NCBI GenBank assembly: GCA_008501765.1
Contig: QQUE01000003.1
Location: 62,001 to 126,000 of the forward strand
DNA: 64,000 nt
Reading direction: 5' to 3'
From: Calditrichota bacterium
GTDB lineage: Bacteria > Zhuqueibacterota > Zhuqueibacteria > Zhuqueibacterales > Geothermadaptataceae
Of the stretch, positions 36,680 to 46,551 are shown piece after piece. The position numbers were made by a program, and so were the translations under genes. The notes below the pieces were generated by a model. It ran no database searches, was not told the origin of the DNA, and saw only the letters and a list, made by a program, of their open reading frames with translations. Every line of letters begins with the position of its first letter. Positions within the stretch are counted from its first letter, which is position 1.

Positions 36680-38256
36680 TGCGCTCGACCGCTTTATTTT
36701 ATTTCATTTGTGGAGTTCTCATAAGCCTGGCAGTTTGGCTGCGAATCCAGAATTTGGATTCGCGGCCAATGCACACCGATGAGGCTGTGCATGCCGTAAA
36801 ATTTGGCACCTTATTGGAACAGGGCGATTACGTTTACGATCACCAAGAATACCACGGACCCACCCTCAACTATTTCACGCTGCTGCCCGCATGGCTAATT
36901 GGGCAGAAAACTATCGAAAAAATTGACGAATTCACACTGCGAATTGTCCCGGTGATTTTTGGCATCTTAGTGTGCGTGGCGTTTTTGCTCCTTGCTGGTG
37001 CATTGGGTCGGATAACGGTTGTTGCGTGCCTGTTTTTTACAGCGGTTTCACCGGCAATGGTGTTTTACAGCCGTTATTATATTCAGGAAATGCTGCTGGT
37101 TTTTTTTACATTTAGTCTGATTGTTTCAGGTTATTTCCTTTTCCGCACATCCAAACTCCGGTGGGCTGCAACAACCGGTGTTTTTTTAGGATTAATGCAC
37201 GCCACAAAAGAGACGTGGATAATTGCAGTGGCAGCCATTGTACTCGCCGCAGGGGGAATAATTTGGAGCGAACGTGATAAACTGCAATTCCCACCGCGCT
37301 TTACTTTATTAAAAATAACTGGCATTTTATTCGTCTGTTTCACGCTCACTTCAATTTTGTTTTATTCCTCATTTGGCGCGAATCCGGCGGGTATTTGGCA
37401 ATCGGTCTATGCTTACCTGACATATTTTGATCGAGCAACAAATAATGCTATCCATCTGCACCCCTGGCACTATTATTTGAAAATTCTTACTTTTTTTAAA
37501 GCGGGCGACGGGCCGGTTTGGTCCGAATTTGCTGTATTATTCTTCTCCATCGTTGGCATCGTGTACGCATTCTCTCGCTATGAACTCGATCAAAGTAAGC
37601 GTTTGTTGCAAAGGTTTTTCAGCCTGTACTCAATTATAATGGTAATAGTTTACAGCTTGATTCCGTATAAAACGCCGTGGAATCTGTTAAGTTTTTACCA
37701 TGGATTTATCATCCTGGCGGGCATTGGTGTTTGCAGTTTGTGGAACAGATATCGTTCCGGTTTTAAGCGGGGAATGTTGATTGGCGTCTGCGCAATTGGC
37801 GGAACGCATCTTCTTTGGCAAACGACGTTAATGAGTGGAGAGTACGAAGCGCATCCGGCGAATCCCTATGTTTATGGCCACACGCATCCCGATATATTTG
37901 AGATCGTGCAACAGATTGAGAATTGTGCGGCCGCACAGCCCGGGAAGAAGGCATTTTATATGCAGGTTATGTGCAGCGCAGGAGATTATTGGCCGTTGCC
38001 GTGGTATTTGCGGAACTATTCGCACATCGGATGGTGGGATAGGCTACCGGAGCATATCCCGAATGCGCCACTGGTCATTTTTTCACCAGATTTAGAGAGT
38101 AACTTCGTCCACAAAATCTATGATTTGGCGCCTCCGGGTGAGCGTTATCTTTATATCAGACTGTTTGACGAACCAATGTATTTGCGCCCGGGGATTGAAG
38201 TGCGTTGTTATGTTCGCAAAAAGGAATGGGACATTTTGCACAGAAGTACAGATTAA
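36679..38256 (+). CDS. TIGR03663-type multi-pass membrane protein (glycosyltransferase 39/ArnT-like fold)
   Basis: A 525-residue integral membrane protein with about ten hydrophobic segments. RPMHTDEAVHAVKF near the N-terminus carries the acidic loop typical of GT-C enzymes, followed by DHQEYHGPTLNY, a signature of the TIGR03663 family. Family members are membrane-bound and thought to move sugars from polyprenyl-phosphate donors, but no activity is established here. It starts within the stop of the discoidin-like gene. A C-terminal soluble portion (about 415-525) faces the periplasm in the usual topology. Confidence 0.8.
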   Translation: MRSTALFYFICGVLISLAVWLRIQNLDSRPMHTDEAVHAVKFGTLLEQGDYVYDHQEYHGPTLNYFTLLPAWLIGQKTIEKIDEFTLRIVPVIFGILVCVAFLLLAGALGRITVVACLFFTAVSPAMVFYSRYYIQEMLLVFFTFSLIVSGYFLFRTSKLRWAATTGVFLGLMHATKETWIIAVAAIVLAAGGIIWSERDKLQFPPRFTLLKITGILFVCFTLTSILFYSSFGANPAGIWQSVYAYLTYFDRATNNAIHLHPWHYYLKILTFFKAGDGPVWSEFAVLFFSIVGIVYAFSRYELDQSKRLLQRFFSLYSIIMVIVYSLIPYKTPWNLLSFYHGFIILAGIGVCSLWNRYRSGFKRGMLIGVCAIGGTHLLWQTTLMSGEYEAHPANPYVYGHTHPDIFEIVQQIENCAAAQPGKKAFYMQVMCSAGDYWPLPWYLRNYSHIGWWDRLPEHIPNAPLVIFSPDLESNFVHKIYDLAPPGERYLYIRLFDEPMYLRPGIEVRCYVRKKEWDILHRSTD

Positions 38257-38394
38257 GATTCAAATATTAAATTTTTTGTGCGATCAATTAATTTATTTTG
38301 TATATTCCATCATCGAATTTGCATCCTGCCACGCATTAAATCATCTACCTGCCAAAAATAGTGATACTCTGAGGAATGGAGGAGCCATCTTTCT

Positions 38395-39006
38395 ATGTTT
38401 AAAAGGGGTGTGACATTTTTCATTTTCTTAATTCTGACCAATTGGGGATGCAGCCACCGCCGGCCGCCTTTAATACCTGAATGCAATATTAAAATCCCAC
38501 TATCACAAAGGCTGATTGAAGAATACATCACCCCGGGTCTGGATCCGGTTATATTACAAAGTTTGTACAATCTGCAATTTTCTCTGGAAAAGGAGCTTAT
38601 AGTAAAACTTGATAAAGTGAGGAAAAGCGGGCGTGTTCTGCCACAACATATATTGCAACTGCAACGGGACTATAACCTGAAAGAATTAAATTTTCCACCG
38701 CGTGTGAAAGGGCGGGCTGTGGCGATAATTCCACCTGACTCTGGAATTATGTTTCAACCAATGAAATTAAAAGTTGAATTTGATATGCCACCGGGGATGC
38801 CTGGCATGGTTCTAACGTTTGTGCCCCGGGGACCGAATGGTACATTCGTCGTCGATAAATCCTTGTGGGGAAATAGCATTGAAGTGAATAACATGGACTA
38901 CGATTGTGCGTGGGGATGTAACTACAACCGTCTCCTGGTTCCGATTTGTTTGATTGAAGAAATTTATAGAAACAGACGGGTGGCGAGAGGATTCACTTTT
39001 CCTTAA
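38395..39006 (+). CDS. Lipoprotein of unknown function
   Basis: A 203-residue protein with a lipoprotein signal (LTNWGC, Cys19). I recognise no family. The C-terminal half is Pro/Gly-rich (FDMPPGMPGMVLTFVP) and contains the Cys-bearing YDCAWGCNYNR. GGAGG lies about 15 bases before ATG 38395. It is followed by MITE copy C and then by a convergent sensor-kinase gene. Confidence 0.6.
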   Translation: MFKRGVTFFIFLILTNWGCSHRRPPLIPECNIKIPLSQRLIEEYITPGLDPVILQSLYNLQFSLEKELIVKLDKVRKSGRVLPQHILQLQRDYNLKELNFPPRVKGRAVAIIPPDSGIMFQPMKLKVEFDMPPGMPGMVLTFVPRGPNGTFVVDKSLWGNSIEVNNMDYDCAWGCNYNRLLVPICLIEEIYRNRRVARGFTFP

Positions 39007-39052
39007 CCTGCATCATTTTAGTCAATCAAAACGTGTCTAAGGTTCACTGATT

Positions 39053-39217
39053 AACGTGAGTTCGATGTAAGCTGTAACATTCTTTACCAAGCATAATTAA
39101 AATAGAGCGAAGGCGTCTCGCCGAGCGTTTCGTGCGTTATCCTCAGCGGGACACCTTCGGACTATATCCTATAATTAATTCGTTTTGTCCCAATTGTTCT
39201 TGTATCGAACTCACGTT
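39053..39217 (+). mobile_element. MITE-like element, copy C (165 bp)
   Basis: Begins AACGTGAGTTCGATGTAAG and ends ATCGAACTCACGTT, with GATT on both sides as a 4-base target duplication. It has the same orientation as copy B and differs from it at about a dozen positions, including a disturbed base pair in the internal hairpin (ACACC for ACGCC). It lies between two convergent genes. Confidence 0.9.
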
Positions 39218-39272
39218 GATTAAATCTATCCCCTTCGAAGGGCCCGATTTGCGGGTTGCTTGCCGAAAGTAT

Positions 39273-42107
39273 TCAACTGATTACATCTCCGATAATCTGC
39301 ATCAATTCTTCAACCGAGAATGGCTTTTGCAAAAATCCGGATATATTTTCCCCCTCAAAATGCTGCGAAACCTCAAGCTCGCTGTAACCGCTGGTGAGAA
39401 TGACCGGAATATTGGTGGTATACTCTCGAATTTTATCGATAACTTGCTTGCCGTCCATTTTCGGCATGGTCAAATCGAGAAGAATGCAATTCAGCGATTT
39501 ATAGTTATCGTGTACATACTCTATCGCCTCAATTCCATCGGCGGCTTCGACGATGGAGTAGCCCATGCGCGACAATATTTTGCGCGCCATATCACGAACA
39601 ATTTTTTCATCGTCGACGACGAGAATTGTCCCCTGGCCTTGTTTTATCGCTTTTTTTCGGCTCGGGCTTTCAGTCATCTTTGCAGCGGAACTTAATACGG
39701 GTGGAAAGAGAACCGTAAATGTTGAGCCTTTTTGTAAATTCGATTCCACAACGATGCCGCCATTGTGCCCCCGCATTATGCCAAGGACGGCTGAAAGCCC
39801 TAAACCTCTGCCGGTAAATTTGGTCGTGAAAAAAGGATCAAAAAGTTTGGAAATTGTTTTCGCATCCATGCCGCAACCGGTATCCTGAACTTGCAGGAAA
39901 ACATAATTTCCAGCCATTAATTCGTTGCCGGCAGCATTCCGCTCCACGAAATCTCCGTTAAAAAAACGGTGCCCGGTGGAAATTGAAATAACACCGACCT
40001 CGTCTTCGAGTGCGTCCGATGCATTGGTTATCAAGTTGAGAATGACTTGCCGTAGTTGCGTAATATCGGCTCGAACAGAGGGGATGGAATCATTGATATT
40101 TAATTTGATAATCGCTTTTTTGGAGCGGGATGCATCCAGCATTTGCATCATGTCTTTTATTATTGCACTCAAATTGAGATCGGTGATGATAAAATTTCCC
40201 CTGCCCGAATACGCAAGCATTTGCTTACACAAATCAGCAGCCCGAAAGGCTGCTTTTTCAATGTCTTTTATGTTTTCATAAATCAATGAATTTGAGTCTA
40301 ATTCACTTAAAACCAGGTCCGCATTTCCTAAGACGGCGACAAGTAAATTGTTGAAATCGTGCGCGATCCCACCAGCTAAAATACCGAGACTCTCAAGTTT
40401 TTGCGTATGCTGCATCTGGCGTTCGAGCTTCTTTTTTTCTTCGAAATCTCTCTTGCGCTCCGTAATGTCCCGTCCCGTAAAAACGATGCCGTGAACCCCG
40501 GGTTGGTTCAGCAATATGGTCATCACACCTTCGATCATGCGAATGTCACCATTTTGGCAACGCACCCTTAGTTCATCAATTTGAACACTCTGATTGTCTT
40601 TATAATTAATTGCGCGCAGCTTCTTTACGGCATTTTTATAGTCATTTCTATCGATAAAATTAAACAGAGGTTGATCGATTATCTGTTCCAGTTTGTGGCC
40701 AAAATGCTCCACTGAGGGGCTGGCATAAAGGCATTCTCCTTCTTTGCTAAAAATTAAAACGAGATCCTGGACTTTTTCGGTTAATGCCCGGTAGCGCAGC
40801 TCATGGAATCGAAGTTTTTCCTCCACCCGTTTTTTCTGCAGTGAGAATGCAATATGCTGTGACACGAAAGTAAGCACTTCCAAATCCTTTGTGCTGTAGC
40901 ACAACTCATCTGTGTAGCTCTGAACGACGACAACACCAACCACATTTTTCATGATATGAAACGGAATGCCCATCCAGATTTTTGGATCATGGCCTACGCG
41001 ATCAATGATTCCATCCTGAATTAATTTTTCCCTTTCAGCACTCTGGATGAGCATCGCTTTGCCGTGGCGGCGCACATAATCTGTCATTGAAGTTTTTAGG
41101 ATTTTAATGGGAAAGTTTGGAGCGGGATCGTATTCATCGACAAAATAAGGGAAGGAGTAATTGTCTGTTTTAGCCTCATAAATTGCTGTAAAAAAATTCC
41201 GGGCGTCCATCAAGCGCGATATTTCCCGGTGTATTATTTTCAGCAAATCAGATACGGCGGCTGCTGTGGTTGTGGCTTGTGAAATATTAAAAAGAACAGA
41301 ATGGAGAATTTCGTTTTGCTTCCTGTCCGTGATATCACGGAAAAGGACTTGCGTGGCTTTTTCTCCCTTGTATATAATTTTCGAATTTATGACTTCCACA
41401 TCTATCACACTGCCGTCGATGCGAATAAATTTCTGCTCCAGAATAGAATCGAAGGATTGATTTTGGGGGATGGAGGCCGAAGTTATGATATCGTGAAAGT
41501 CCGGGTGGAGAAATTCAAAAATATTTTTACCAATAAAGTCTGTGGTTTTCATCCCGCCAATCGCTTTGCAGGCCAACGAATTTATATGAACCAGCTTGCC
41601 CTTCCGGTGAATGGCTAAAGGAAATACGGAGTTGGTAACGAACTGACTTTCATCGTTTCTATTTGTGGGGGAGTTGAGATCGCCATCGTGCCAATTACTC
41701 AGGTTTTGCAACATCCCGATAATTTTTGAACTGCCATCTTTGCTTGATTGTTTGGCACAATGGATATAACCTGTTATTGAATCACCGGTCGTGGTTGTGA
41801 TCCGCAGTTTGAGCGCCATTTTCACATCATTTTGCAAAAGAGCCCGGGCTGATTGTGCAAATTTATTTCGGTCGTCCGGATGAATGACCTTCAAGCAATT
41901 TTTAAATGTGATATTTTTCCCGGCCTGTGGGATATCAATTTCTGTCGAGGCCAGCCAGCGCGTACTTTTGCTTGCGAGATCAATTTCCCAGGCAATAACA
42001 CCCATAATCGAAAAAGCAGAGAAGAAATTTTCCGGATCAGGCTCTGAAATTAGATTTTTAGTAAGAATATTCGATTCGGTCTCGGGGCTTCCAGTGTGGA
42101 ATTTCAT
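39273..42107 (-). CDS. Soluble hybrid histidine kinase (PAS-PAS-GAF-PAS-HisKA-HATPase-receiver)
   Basis: A 944-residue protein without transmembrane segments, so cytoplasmic. Order by eye: PAS (about 25-140), PAS (about 150-270, ending TQVLFRDITDRK), GAF (about 275-430), PAS (about 440-560, ending FTGRDITERK), HisKA with phospho-acceptor His583 in GGIAHDFNN, HATPase with DTGCGMD and GRGLGLSAVLG, and a C-terminal receiver with phospho-acceptor Asp878 (LLDLTMPKMDG). It senses an internal signal and may pass phosphate to its own receiver, then by phosphorelay. It is divergent from the next kinase gene (644 bases apart). Confidence 0.92.
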   Translation of the reverse strand: MKFHTGSPETESNILTKNLISEPDPENFFSAFSIMGVIAWEIDLASKSTRWLASTEIDIPQAGKNITFKNCLKVIHPDDRNKFAQSARALLQNDVKMALKLRITTTTGDSITGYIHCAKQSSKDGSSKIIGMLQNLSNWHDGDLNSPTNRNDESQFVTNSVFPLAIHRKGKLVHINSLACKAIGGMKTTDFIGKNIFEFLHPDFHDIITSASIPQNQSFDSILEQKFIRIDGSVIDVEVINSKIIYKGEKATQVLFRDITDRKQNEILHSVLFNISQATTTAAAVSDLLKIIHREISRLMDARNFFTAIYEAKTDNYSFPYFVDEYDPAPNFPIKILKTSMTDYVRRHGKAMLIQSAEREKLIQDGIIDRVGHDPKIWMGIPFHIMKNVVGVVVVQSYTDELCYSTKDLEVLTFVSQHIAFSLQKKRVEEKLRFHELRYRALTEKVQDLVLIFSKEGECLYASPSVEHFGHKLEQIIDQPLFNFIDRNDYKNAVKKLRAINYKDNQSVQIDELRVRCQNGDIRMIEGVMTILLNQPGVHGIVFTGRDITERKRDFEEKKKLERQMQHTQKLESLGILAGGIAHDFNNLLVAVLGNADLVLSELDSNSLIYENIKDIEKAAFRAADLCKQMLAYSGRGNFIITDLNLSAIIKDMMQMLDASRSKKAIIKLNINDSIPSVRADITQLRQVILNLITNASDALEDEVGVISISTGHRFFNGDFVERNAAGNELMAGNYVFLQVQDTGCGMDAKTISKLFDPFFTTKFTGRGLGLSAVLGIMRGHNGGIVVESNLQKGSTFTVLFPPVLSSAAKMTESPSRKKAIKQGQGTILVVDDEKIVRDMARKILSRMGYSIVEAADGIEAIEYVHDNYKSLNCILLDLTMPKMDGKQVIDKIREYTTNIPVILTSGYSELEVSQHFEGENISGFLQKPFSVEELMQIIGDVIS

Positions 42108-42750
42108 ATTGTAATACTACCGTGCGATGAATTAGAATTCCAGGGTGAGTTAGCGGTAAAATATAAACTTAGCAACGATTCTCCGTTTTAGGGCAGTTTG
42201 TAAATAAATAAAATATATTAAAAAGGCAAATGAAATTGCATATGCACTTTTTAACAGGTCGGCAATGGAGTTAACCCAGCGAGCGAAAAAACTCATACAA
42301 AAATCCTGAACGGTTGAACTGCTATTCAATTTGGAAGTTATCCTCCTCACTTTGGGATTTTCAGGCGTAAACCATAAAAAAAAGCGATAAAATGTTACAA
42401 AAGACTGATTAATTTATCATTAAATAAATTAAGAAATTAGGTCGAAAATTTAGGAGGCAACGCACGGTACCGGAGTTTTCAATAAGTTTTTTTGTAGATA
42501 TGACGACATCTCAACTTATGGTCTACACGTTTTAAACGATAACCAATACATTTAATTTAAAAAAATGTTGTGCCTGCATTTGGCGCCAAATACACAATTC
42601 CTGTCCCGGGTGATTGGGGAAGGTTGGAAAATATTTCAAAATGAATTTTTTGATGGACAGATTTCCAAGCCAATTAAATAATCGAGTTATAGTAGCACCT
42701 ATCGGTAATTTTTAGATAGAAAAGCATCAGTTTTTTAATAAGAAAAATGT
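42108..42750. promoter_or_regulatory. Divergent intergenic region between two sensor kinases
   Basis: About 640 AT-rich bases between oppositely transcribed kinase genes, so it must hold both promoters. No clear box, operator or hairpin stands out. A minus-strand frame at 42150-42350 has a GTG start, no RBS and no homology I recognise. Confidence 0.4.
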
Positions 42751-45700
42751 ATGTTGAAAAAAAACAAACTGCAAATTAGCGCACTCCTCTTCTTCGTATT
42801 TTTAAGCCTAATATGCTTTTCCGTAAGTGAGAACACTTCTCGCTCCATCGGTTTCACTGAAAATCTGCAAAAAAGAGTTGCAATCTACGAAGAAATGGGC
42901 CACGTCCTTTTTGCACTATCTAAAGAAAAAAGCCTGGCTCATTTTCATTTTAAGACGCTCGATCTCAATTCCTTCACTGAATATGAAAAACAATGGCCGA
43001 AAACGGCGATATCCCACCGAAACTTAAAAAATCAATTGGAATTTGATGCTTTACCCACCAATGATTTCAAACTGAAAGATATAATTCGTTCAACATTCTC
43101 ACAGTTGGATCAGTTGGATCAGATCAGGGTATCGGTGAAGGAAAACAATATTTCGTTGCAAAAGGTTTTAAAAGCCTATTCCGGTGTTGAGTCTGAACTG
43201 GTTAGCGTACTAAACGCTGAAATTGACCGTACTAAAAATAGTATTATTTCGGCCCAGATCGAACACTGGTTGGATTTTATACTGATATTTAAGGATTTGT
43301 TTTTTGAACGTACAATTATTGCGGATGCCATCGCGCGAAATAATGTGTTAGGCGAAATTAAAGTATTTCTCGAACATTCTGACTCCAGTTTAAACCGTCG
43401 TTTTGCCGGAGTTTTGCGTCCATTCCCGGAAATCTATTTGACGAAATTTTCGGTTTTAAGAGAAGAGCCGGAAATTAAAAATGCGAAAATTCTGCAAGAA
43501 AAAATCATCGATTCCCAAATTGAGATTGAACTGGAAAAATATTGGCAAAGCCAGGATATTCGCCTTTCCCGTCTTTATGACTTCTCAGCTATGCTCACTG
43601 CACATATCGCCAATGGCGTAGCGAAGGAAGCGGCTCATTTCCGATTTATTTACTCATTATTTTTAGGCTTGATGTTGGTTTTTATGAGTGGCGCCATCTG
43701 GACCATTATCCTGCTCGTAAAATCTCTGAGATTCCCTTTTATCCAGGAAGTGAAGAAATCGGTAAAAAACAAATCCGGTCAACTTTTGCAAAAGCAGGAG
43801 CAGCCGATCCCGGTGCAAATGGGTGTGTCGTTGGCCGACCCCGATGTCCAGCTACACGCATTCATTGAAGCGATGCCGGATGGGATTATTGCGATTGACG
43901 AATCCGGGAAAATTCGAATAATCAACACAGAGGCTGCTAAAATCTATCATTGCGGTGATAGAAACATGGCCGGGAAAAATATTGTCGATTTATTTGCTAA
44001 AAAATACCGTCGGCGGTATGCAAAGGAATTAGCATCTATTTTGGATAAAACAGACTCAAGTCTGCTGGGCAAATCAATCGAATTGCGTGGCTTGCGTTTT
44101 AATGGCGAGGAATTTCCCGTCGAACTATTTCTCCACGAAATGTCCTGGCAAGAAACTTCCTGGATTATTGTCACAGTCCGGGATGCGACGGAAAGAATCG
44201 AAATCGAGGGCCAGCTCGAGTACATGGCGCAATCCCGCTCCGTGCTCAATTATCTTTTGCAGATGGCTTCGGATGCCAACTCGATTGAGGATATGCTGCA
44301 ATCGACTTTGGATAATATTTTGGTTTTGCGGTTCCTCAACCTGGAAAATTCCGGTGCAATTTTATTGGTTGACGAAAATCCGGGCCAATTAACATTAAAG
44401 GTTGAGCGAAATGTTGATGCAACGTTTAAGTCAGTTTTTGCTGAAATTTCCATCAAAAATATTCCTGAAACACCGCATATCGGCCCGATTAGTGATTTTA
44501 TCCCAACGGAAATGGGAAAAAATTTAAAGTTCGACTTAAGCAAATTCAAGAATCAGAAAGTAGGAACTTTCCCGATTCGAATTGCGGGCACAATGGCCGG
44601 CGCGATTGTTTTAATTCAGATGCCTGCAATCGAACAAAAAAATGATCATATCTATTTTATCAGTGCAATTGCTGATATTGTTGCAAATGCACTAAAACGT
44701 TTGCGCAGCGATGTTCAGCTCCGGTTTAGCAACGAGAGGCTGCGCGCCGCAGTAAATCGGGAAAAGCAAATATCCGAAGATCTGGAAAAAACTTTAACTT
44801 ATCTCGCCAAAGCGAAAGAAGAAGCTGAAGCTGCCAATAACGCCAAATCCCAGTTTCTCGGAACCATGAGTCATGAAATCCGCACGCCGCTAAACGGTGT
44901 GATCGGGATGGCTGAACTTTTAAAAGACACGATGCTGAACAACGAGCAACGGGAATATGTTGCGGCAATTTCGACTTCAGCAATCAGTTTACTCCACATT
45001 TTGAATGACATCCTTGATTTTTCAAAAATTGAAGGCGGCAAACTGGGGATAAATATCGTTTCGTTTAACCTGCGTCAAATGGTTGATTCTACCAGCAAAT
45101 CACTCCTTGTGGCTGCTAATAATAAAAATCTGAAGTTGTTCGTATTTTATGATCCCAAGTTGCCGGACTACTTTTTTGGTGATTCCGGGCGCATAAGACA
45201 GATTCTGCTGAGCCTGATGGGCAATGCGGTAAAATTTACCGAGCGAGGTTATGTTTTTATTGAAGTTCGCGGTGAATTCAAAGATGATGAAATCGATCTG
45301 GCAATCGCTATTATGGATACTGGTATTGGGATGCAAAAGGATGTGCGCGAAAAAGTGTTCGAAAAATTTACCCAGGCGGATGCCTCCATGTCACGCAAAT
45401 TTGGCGGCACCGGACTTGGTTTGACGATTTCGAACGAACTGGCAGAACTGATGGGGGGCAAATTGACTGTCGAAAGCGAACTTGACCGTGGATCTACTTT
45501 TACTTTGCATATGCATTTGACCATCGATAGTGAAAAAGAAAAAACAGAACGAAAAGTTTATAACCTGAATAATAAGTGTTTTATTTGCTTTGATACAGCT
45601 TATCATGACAGAATGATCATAAAAGAATTTGTCGAATATCATGGCGGAAGCCTGCTGGAGGCAAAAACTATTGATGAACTCTATTATCAGGTTAGCCAGA

Positions 45701-46395
45701 AATTGGAGAAAAATGAAAAAATAGATGCTTTGATATTGGAGAATAAACCGCCTGTGCTCGACGTCATAAAAATGATAGGGCATATTGATGCCAATTTGCA
45801 GGGAGCAAAAATCCCCAAAATTGTTTACTCCAATACAGATGAATTTATCGAAAAGATAGATAAGCGGCAGCTGAAAATTTCCGCCAATCTTTCCAAACCG
45901 GTTCAAATGGAGCCGTTGCTATCCATTCTGGAAAAATCAAGCGATCAAAATGGGCAGAATAGGAACCAAGACGCAGGACGGCCTTCCCAGGAAAATCTGG
46001 GTAAATTTGTACTGCTCGTCGAGGATAATATCGTCAATACCAAGGTGGCAAAACGCATATTGGAAAAAGCCGGATGCCGTGTTGAGGTTGCGGAAAATGG
46101 ACAGGAAGCGCTCACGAAAGTGACTTCGACAGAATACGATTTGATATTTATGGATTGCCAAATGCCAGTGATGGATGGATTTGATGCGACGCGAAATATT
46201 CGCAAAATGGAGAATGGCAAAAAACGCCATCCAATCGTGGCGCTCACTGCCAACGCCATGGAAGGGGATCGGGAAAAATGCCTGGATTCCGGAATGGATG
46301 ATTATCTGACTAAACCTGTTGATAAAAATGACATCGCAAAAATGATTCTAAAATGGACCGGCGGCATGCCGGGCGATGGCGAAGCAGTAAACTGA
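42751..46395 (+). CDS. Membrane hybrid histidine kinase with NIT-like sensor domain
   Basis: A 1214-residue protein. A periplasmic helical domain (about 28-300) lies between two transmembrane segments (about 7-24 and 300-325); its opening ([13 protein letters not shown]) and all-helical make-up resemble nitrate/nitrite-sensing NIT domains. Then come PAS (about 368-490), GAF (about 500-650), a coiled coil, HisKA with His708 ([11 protein letters not shown]), HATPase with DTGIGM and [10 protein letters not shown], and two receivers. The first (about 940-1065) is degenerate: Glu997 stands where Asp is expected. The second has Asp1135 ([11 protein letters not shown]). No HPt domain is present. The NIT identification is tentative. 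Confidence 0.88.
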   Translation: MLKKNKLQISALLFFVFLSLICFSVSENTSRSIGFTENLQKRVAIYEEMGHVLFALSKEKSLAHFHFKTLDLNSFTEYEKQWPKTAISHRNLKNQLEFDALPTNDFKLKDIIRSTFSQLDQLDQIRVSVKENNISLQKVLKAYSGVESELVSVLNAEIDRTKNSIISAQIEHWLDFILIFKDLFFERTIIADAIARNNVLGEIKVFLEHSDSSLNRRFAGVLRPFPEIYLTKFSVLREEPEIKNAKILQEKIIDSQIEIELEKYWQSQDIRLSRLYDFSAMLTAHIANGVAKEAAHFRFIYSLFLGLMLVFMSGAIWTIILLVKSLRFPFIQEVKKSVKNKSGQLLQKQEQPIPVQMGVSLADPDVQLHAFIEAMPDGIIAIDESGKIRIINTEAAKIYHCGDRNMAGKNIVDLFAKKYRRRYAKELASILDKTDSSLLGKSIELRGLRFNGEEFPVELFLHEMSWQETSWIIVTVRDATERIEIEGQLEYMAQSRSVLNYLLQMASDANSIEDMLQSTLDNILVLRFLNLENSGAILLVDENPGQLTLKVERNVDATFKSVFAEISIKNIPETPHIGPISDFIPTEMGKNLKFDLSKFKNQKVGTFPIRIAGTMAGAIVLIQMPAIEQKNDHIYFISAIADIVANALKRLRSDVQLRFSNERLRAAVNREKQISEDLEKTLTYLAKAKEEAEAANNAKSQFLGTMSHEIRTPLNGVIGMAELLKDTMLNNEQREYVAAISTSAISLLHILNDILDFSKIEGGKLGINIVSFNLRQMVDSTSKSLLVAANNKNLKLFVFYDPKLPDYFFGDSGRIRQILLSLMGNAVKFTERGYVFIEVRGEFKDDEIDLAIAIMDTGIGMQKDVREKVFEKFTQADASMSRKFGGTGLGLTISNELAELMGGKLTVESELDRGSTFTLHMHLTIDSEKEKTERKVYNLNNKCFICFDTAYHDRMIIKEFVEYHGGSLLEAKTIDELYYQVSQKLEKNEKIDALILENKPPVLDVIKMIGHIDANLQGAKIPKIVYSNTDEFIEKIDKRQLKISANLSKPVQMEPLLSILEKSSDQNGQNRNQDAGRPSQENLGKFVLLVEDNIVNTKVAKRILEKAGCRVEVAENGQEALTKVTSTEYDLIFMDCQMPVMDGFDATRNIRKMENGKKRHPIVALTANAMEGDREKCLDSGMDDYLTKPVDKNDIAKMILKWTGGMPGDGEAVN

Positions 46396-46551
46396 AATTT
46401 AAAAATTGTACGTAGCCGGCAAACGGGGAATGAAGTTAAGCTAAGCCGGCAAAGCTTAACACTGAGCGGCTCATCGTATTGCCTCTACTTTGGAATGTGC
46501 GTAAAACACGGATGAAGGAAGCAGCGACAATTGCTACGCTTTGGAGAAAAA

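Noticed and set aside
39132-39695. 187-codon plus-strand frame across MITE copy C and the kinase 3' end
   Set aside because: It is antisense to the receiver domain and starts inside the MITE.
42150-42350. 66-codon minus-strand frame between the two kinases
   Set aside because: GTG start without RBS, hydrophobic but without family or coding bias; it is in the shared promoter region.
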